DNA of 6,785 nt. It comes from Bryobacteraceae bacterium (GTDB lineage: Bacteria > Acidobacteriota > Terriglobia > Bryobacterales > Bryobacteraceae). Shown in pieces: positions 5,964-6,785 of the stretch; within the stretch, counting starts at the first letter, position 1; every line of letters starts with the position of its first letter. A program made the position numbers and the translations under genes. The notes beneath the pieces were generated by a model that was not told where the DNA came from, ran no database searches, and was given only the letters and a program-made list of their open reading frames with translations. The stretch lies in contig JACMLA010000488.1 in the NCBI GenBank assembly GCA_014379815.1, positions 1-6,785 on the forward strand, in the 5' to 3' direction.

Positions 5964-6785
5964 CGCACCCGGATCACGATCAGAGTCTGATCATCGGTCA
6001 ACATGACATCGCCCCGGTGCTTGTCGACGTCCGCCATTACAGCGTCGGCCACTTCTTTCACGGTCTTGTTGCAATTTTTCTTTAAAATCCGAAATGGCCG
6101 GTGGGTTCCATACTCGCCTTCCGTCGCGTTGGTCTGGTCCTGAACGCCATCGGAGTACAGGAGGATCAGATCGTCCGGCTGTGTCTGAAACGTGATCTCG
6201 TCGTACTCGCGATCGTCCAGCAGACCTAGCGGAATGCCCTCAGCCAGAACTCTTAGCCTTTCGCCGCCCCTGCAAATCAACGGAGTCAGTGCGCCTGCAT
6301 TGGAGATCGTCAGTGTCAGGTTCTTCCGGTTCCAGTACATCAGCAGCAGAGTTACATACTGCGCATCGACCCTGCGCTCCAGCAGCACCTGATTCAATCT
6401 CTTCATCAGTGCTGCAGGCTTGCGGATTCGCGGGGCCAAAGTTCGCAGCAGTCCGCTAACCAGTGCGCCATACAACGCGGCGGCCGCACCCTTTCCGCTG
6501 GAGTCGCCGAAAGCAATGACGGCTTCGTCTTCGCCATGCTCAAAGAAGTCGTAGAGATCCCCGCTAACTTCGCGGGCAGGACGCCACCCAACCGCTACCT
6601 CCAGGCCTTCAATCTCCGGTTCACGCGGCAGCAGGATCGATTGCACGCGGCGGGCCGCCTTTAGGTCCTGCTCCATCCTCTGCTCGCGTTGTGCCAGTTC
6701 CTCATACAGACGGGCGTTCTCCACCGAACTCGCTATCTGCGGAGCGAGCAGGGAAAGAGTGCGAACGTGCTCTTCGGTGAAGTAG
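5960..6785 (-). CDS. GAF plus PP2C/SpoIIE-type serine/threonine phosphatase, N-terminus outside window
   Basis: This is the C-terminal 274 residues of a signalling phosphatase that continues beyond the right edge. Reading from the edge, FTEEHVRTLSLLAPQIASSVENARLYEEL-type sequence (2-30) is the last helix of a GAF sensory domain. A charged coiled linker follows (31-50, ending ARRVQSILLP), then a manganese-dependent PP2C domain of the RsbU/SpoIIE class: REVSGDLYDFF (71-81, metal ligand D76), AFGDSSGKGAAAAL (91-104, D94), SNAGALTPLI (161-170), LLYSDGVQDQTN (208-219, D212) and LTDDQTLIVIR (262-272, D265). Such enzymes usually dephosphorylate anti-sigma-factor antagonists in partner-switching pathways; no partner is in view. 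The GTG at 6724 that could look like a start is an internal valine of the GAF helix. Its TAA overlaps the TAG of rsmD. Confidence 0.93.
   Translation of the reverse strand, partial: YFTEEHVRTLSLLAPQIASSVENARLYEELAQREQRMEQDLKAARRVQSILLPREPEIEGLEVAVGWRPAREVSGDLYDFFEHGEDEAVIAFGDSSGKGAAAALYGALVSGLLRTLAPRIRKPAALMKRLNQVLLERRVDAQYVTLLLMYWNRKNLTLTISNAGALTPLICRGGERLRVLAEGIPLGLLDDREYDEITFQTQPDDLILLYSDGVQDQTNATEGEYGTHRPFRILKKNCNKTVKEVADAVMADVDKHRGDVMLTDDQTLIVIRVR

Noticed and set aside
5978..5992. GATCAG-AGT-CTGATC hairpin near the rsmD stop as a terminator
   Set aside because: The stem is only six pairs and AT-containing, has no T-run after it, and lies inside the coding sequence for the conserved TDDQTLIVI end of the PP2C protein.
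6722..6724. GTG as the start of the PP2C protein
   Set aside because: The frame stays open to the window edge and encodes the end of a GAF domain, so this valine is internal.

Overview
The window looks like a chromosomal segment of an Acidobacteriota bacterium, possibly of the Bryobacterales/Solibacteres type. This is inferred from the combination of a TIGR03790-family protein end, a DUF2934 protein, a DUF4920 protein, a PafA-like phosphatase and a GAF/SpoIIE-type phosphatase, together with moderately high GC content and the style of the RecG and RsmD proteins. No marker gene in the window fixes the taxonomy.

Layout. (1) Positions 2-223 are the C-terminal end of a TIGR03790-family protein on the + strand. 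(2) Positions 224-448 are AT-richer intergenic DNA with a hairpin after the stop, a small dyad and a possible 18-codon mini-ORF. (3) Positions 449-898 (+) encode a secreted Gly/Ser/Thr-rich protein with Gly-Thr dipeptide runs. (4) A strong hairpin at 912-940 separates it from a convergent three-gene minus-strand cluster: DUF4920 lipid-free secreted protein (2828-3277), PafA-like alkaline phosphatase (1281-2828) and a small DUF2934 protein (948-1217). The first two overlap by one base (TAATG). (5) A 62-bp divergent region leads into recG (3340-5436, GTG start) and rsmD (5439-5963), which are two bases apart. (6) Positions 5960-6785 (-) carry the C-terminal part of a GAF plus PP2C/SpoIIE-type serine phosphatase, whose stop codon overlaps that of rsmD; the gene runs off the right edge.

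How they fit together. recG and rsmD form a conserved housekeeping pair (fork and recombination repair helicase; 16S rRNA m2G966 methylase). The minus-strand cluster is an exported pair, a small OB-fold-like protein and a phosphomonoesterase with all its catalytic residues, that is probably translated by coupling, followed by a small cytoplasmic-looking protein. The PP2C protein is a signalling phosphatase of the RsbU type.

I do not see a convincing new multi-gene system here. The most unusual items are the Gly-Thr repeat exoprotein with its possible leader mini-ORF, the overlap-coupled DUF4920/phosphatase pair, and the single in-frame UAG between the phosphatase and the DUF2934 gene. No tRNA, rRNA, CRISPR array or insertion sequence was recognised.
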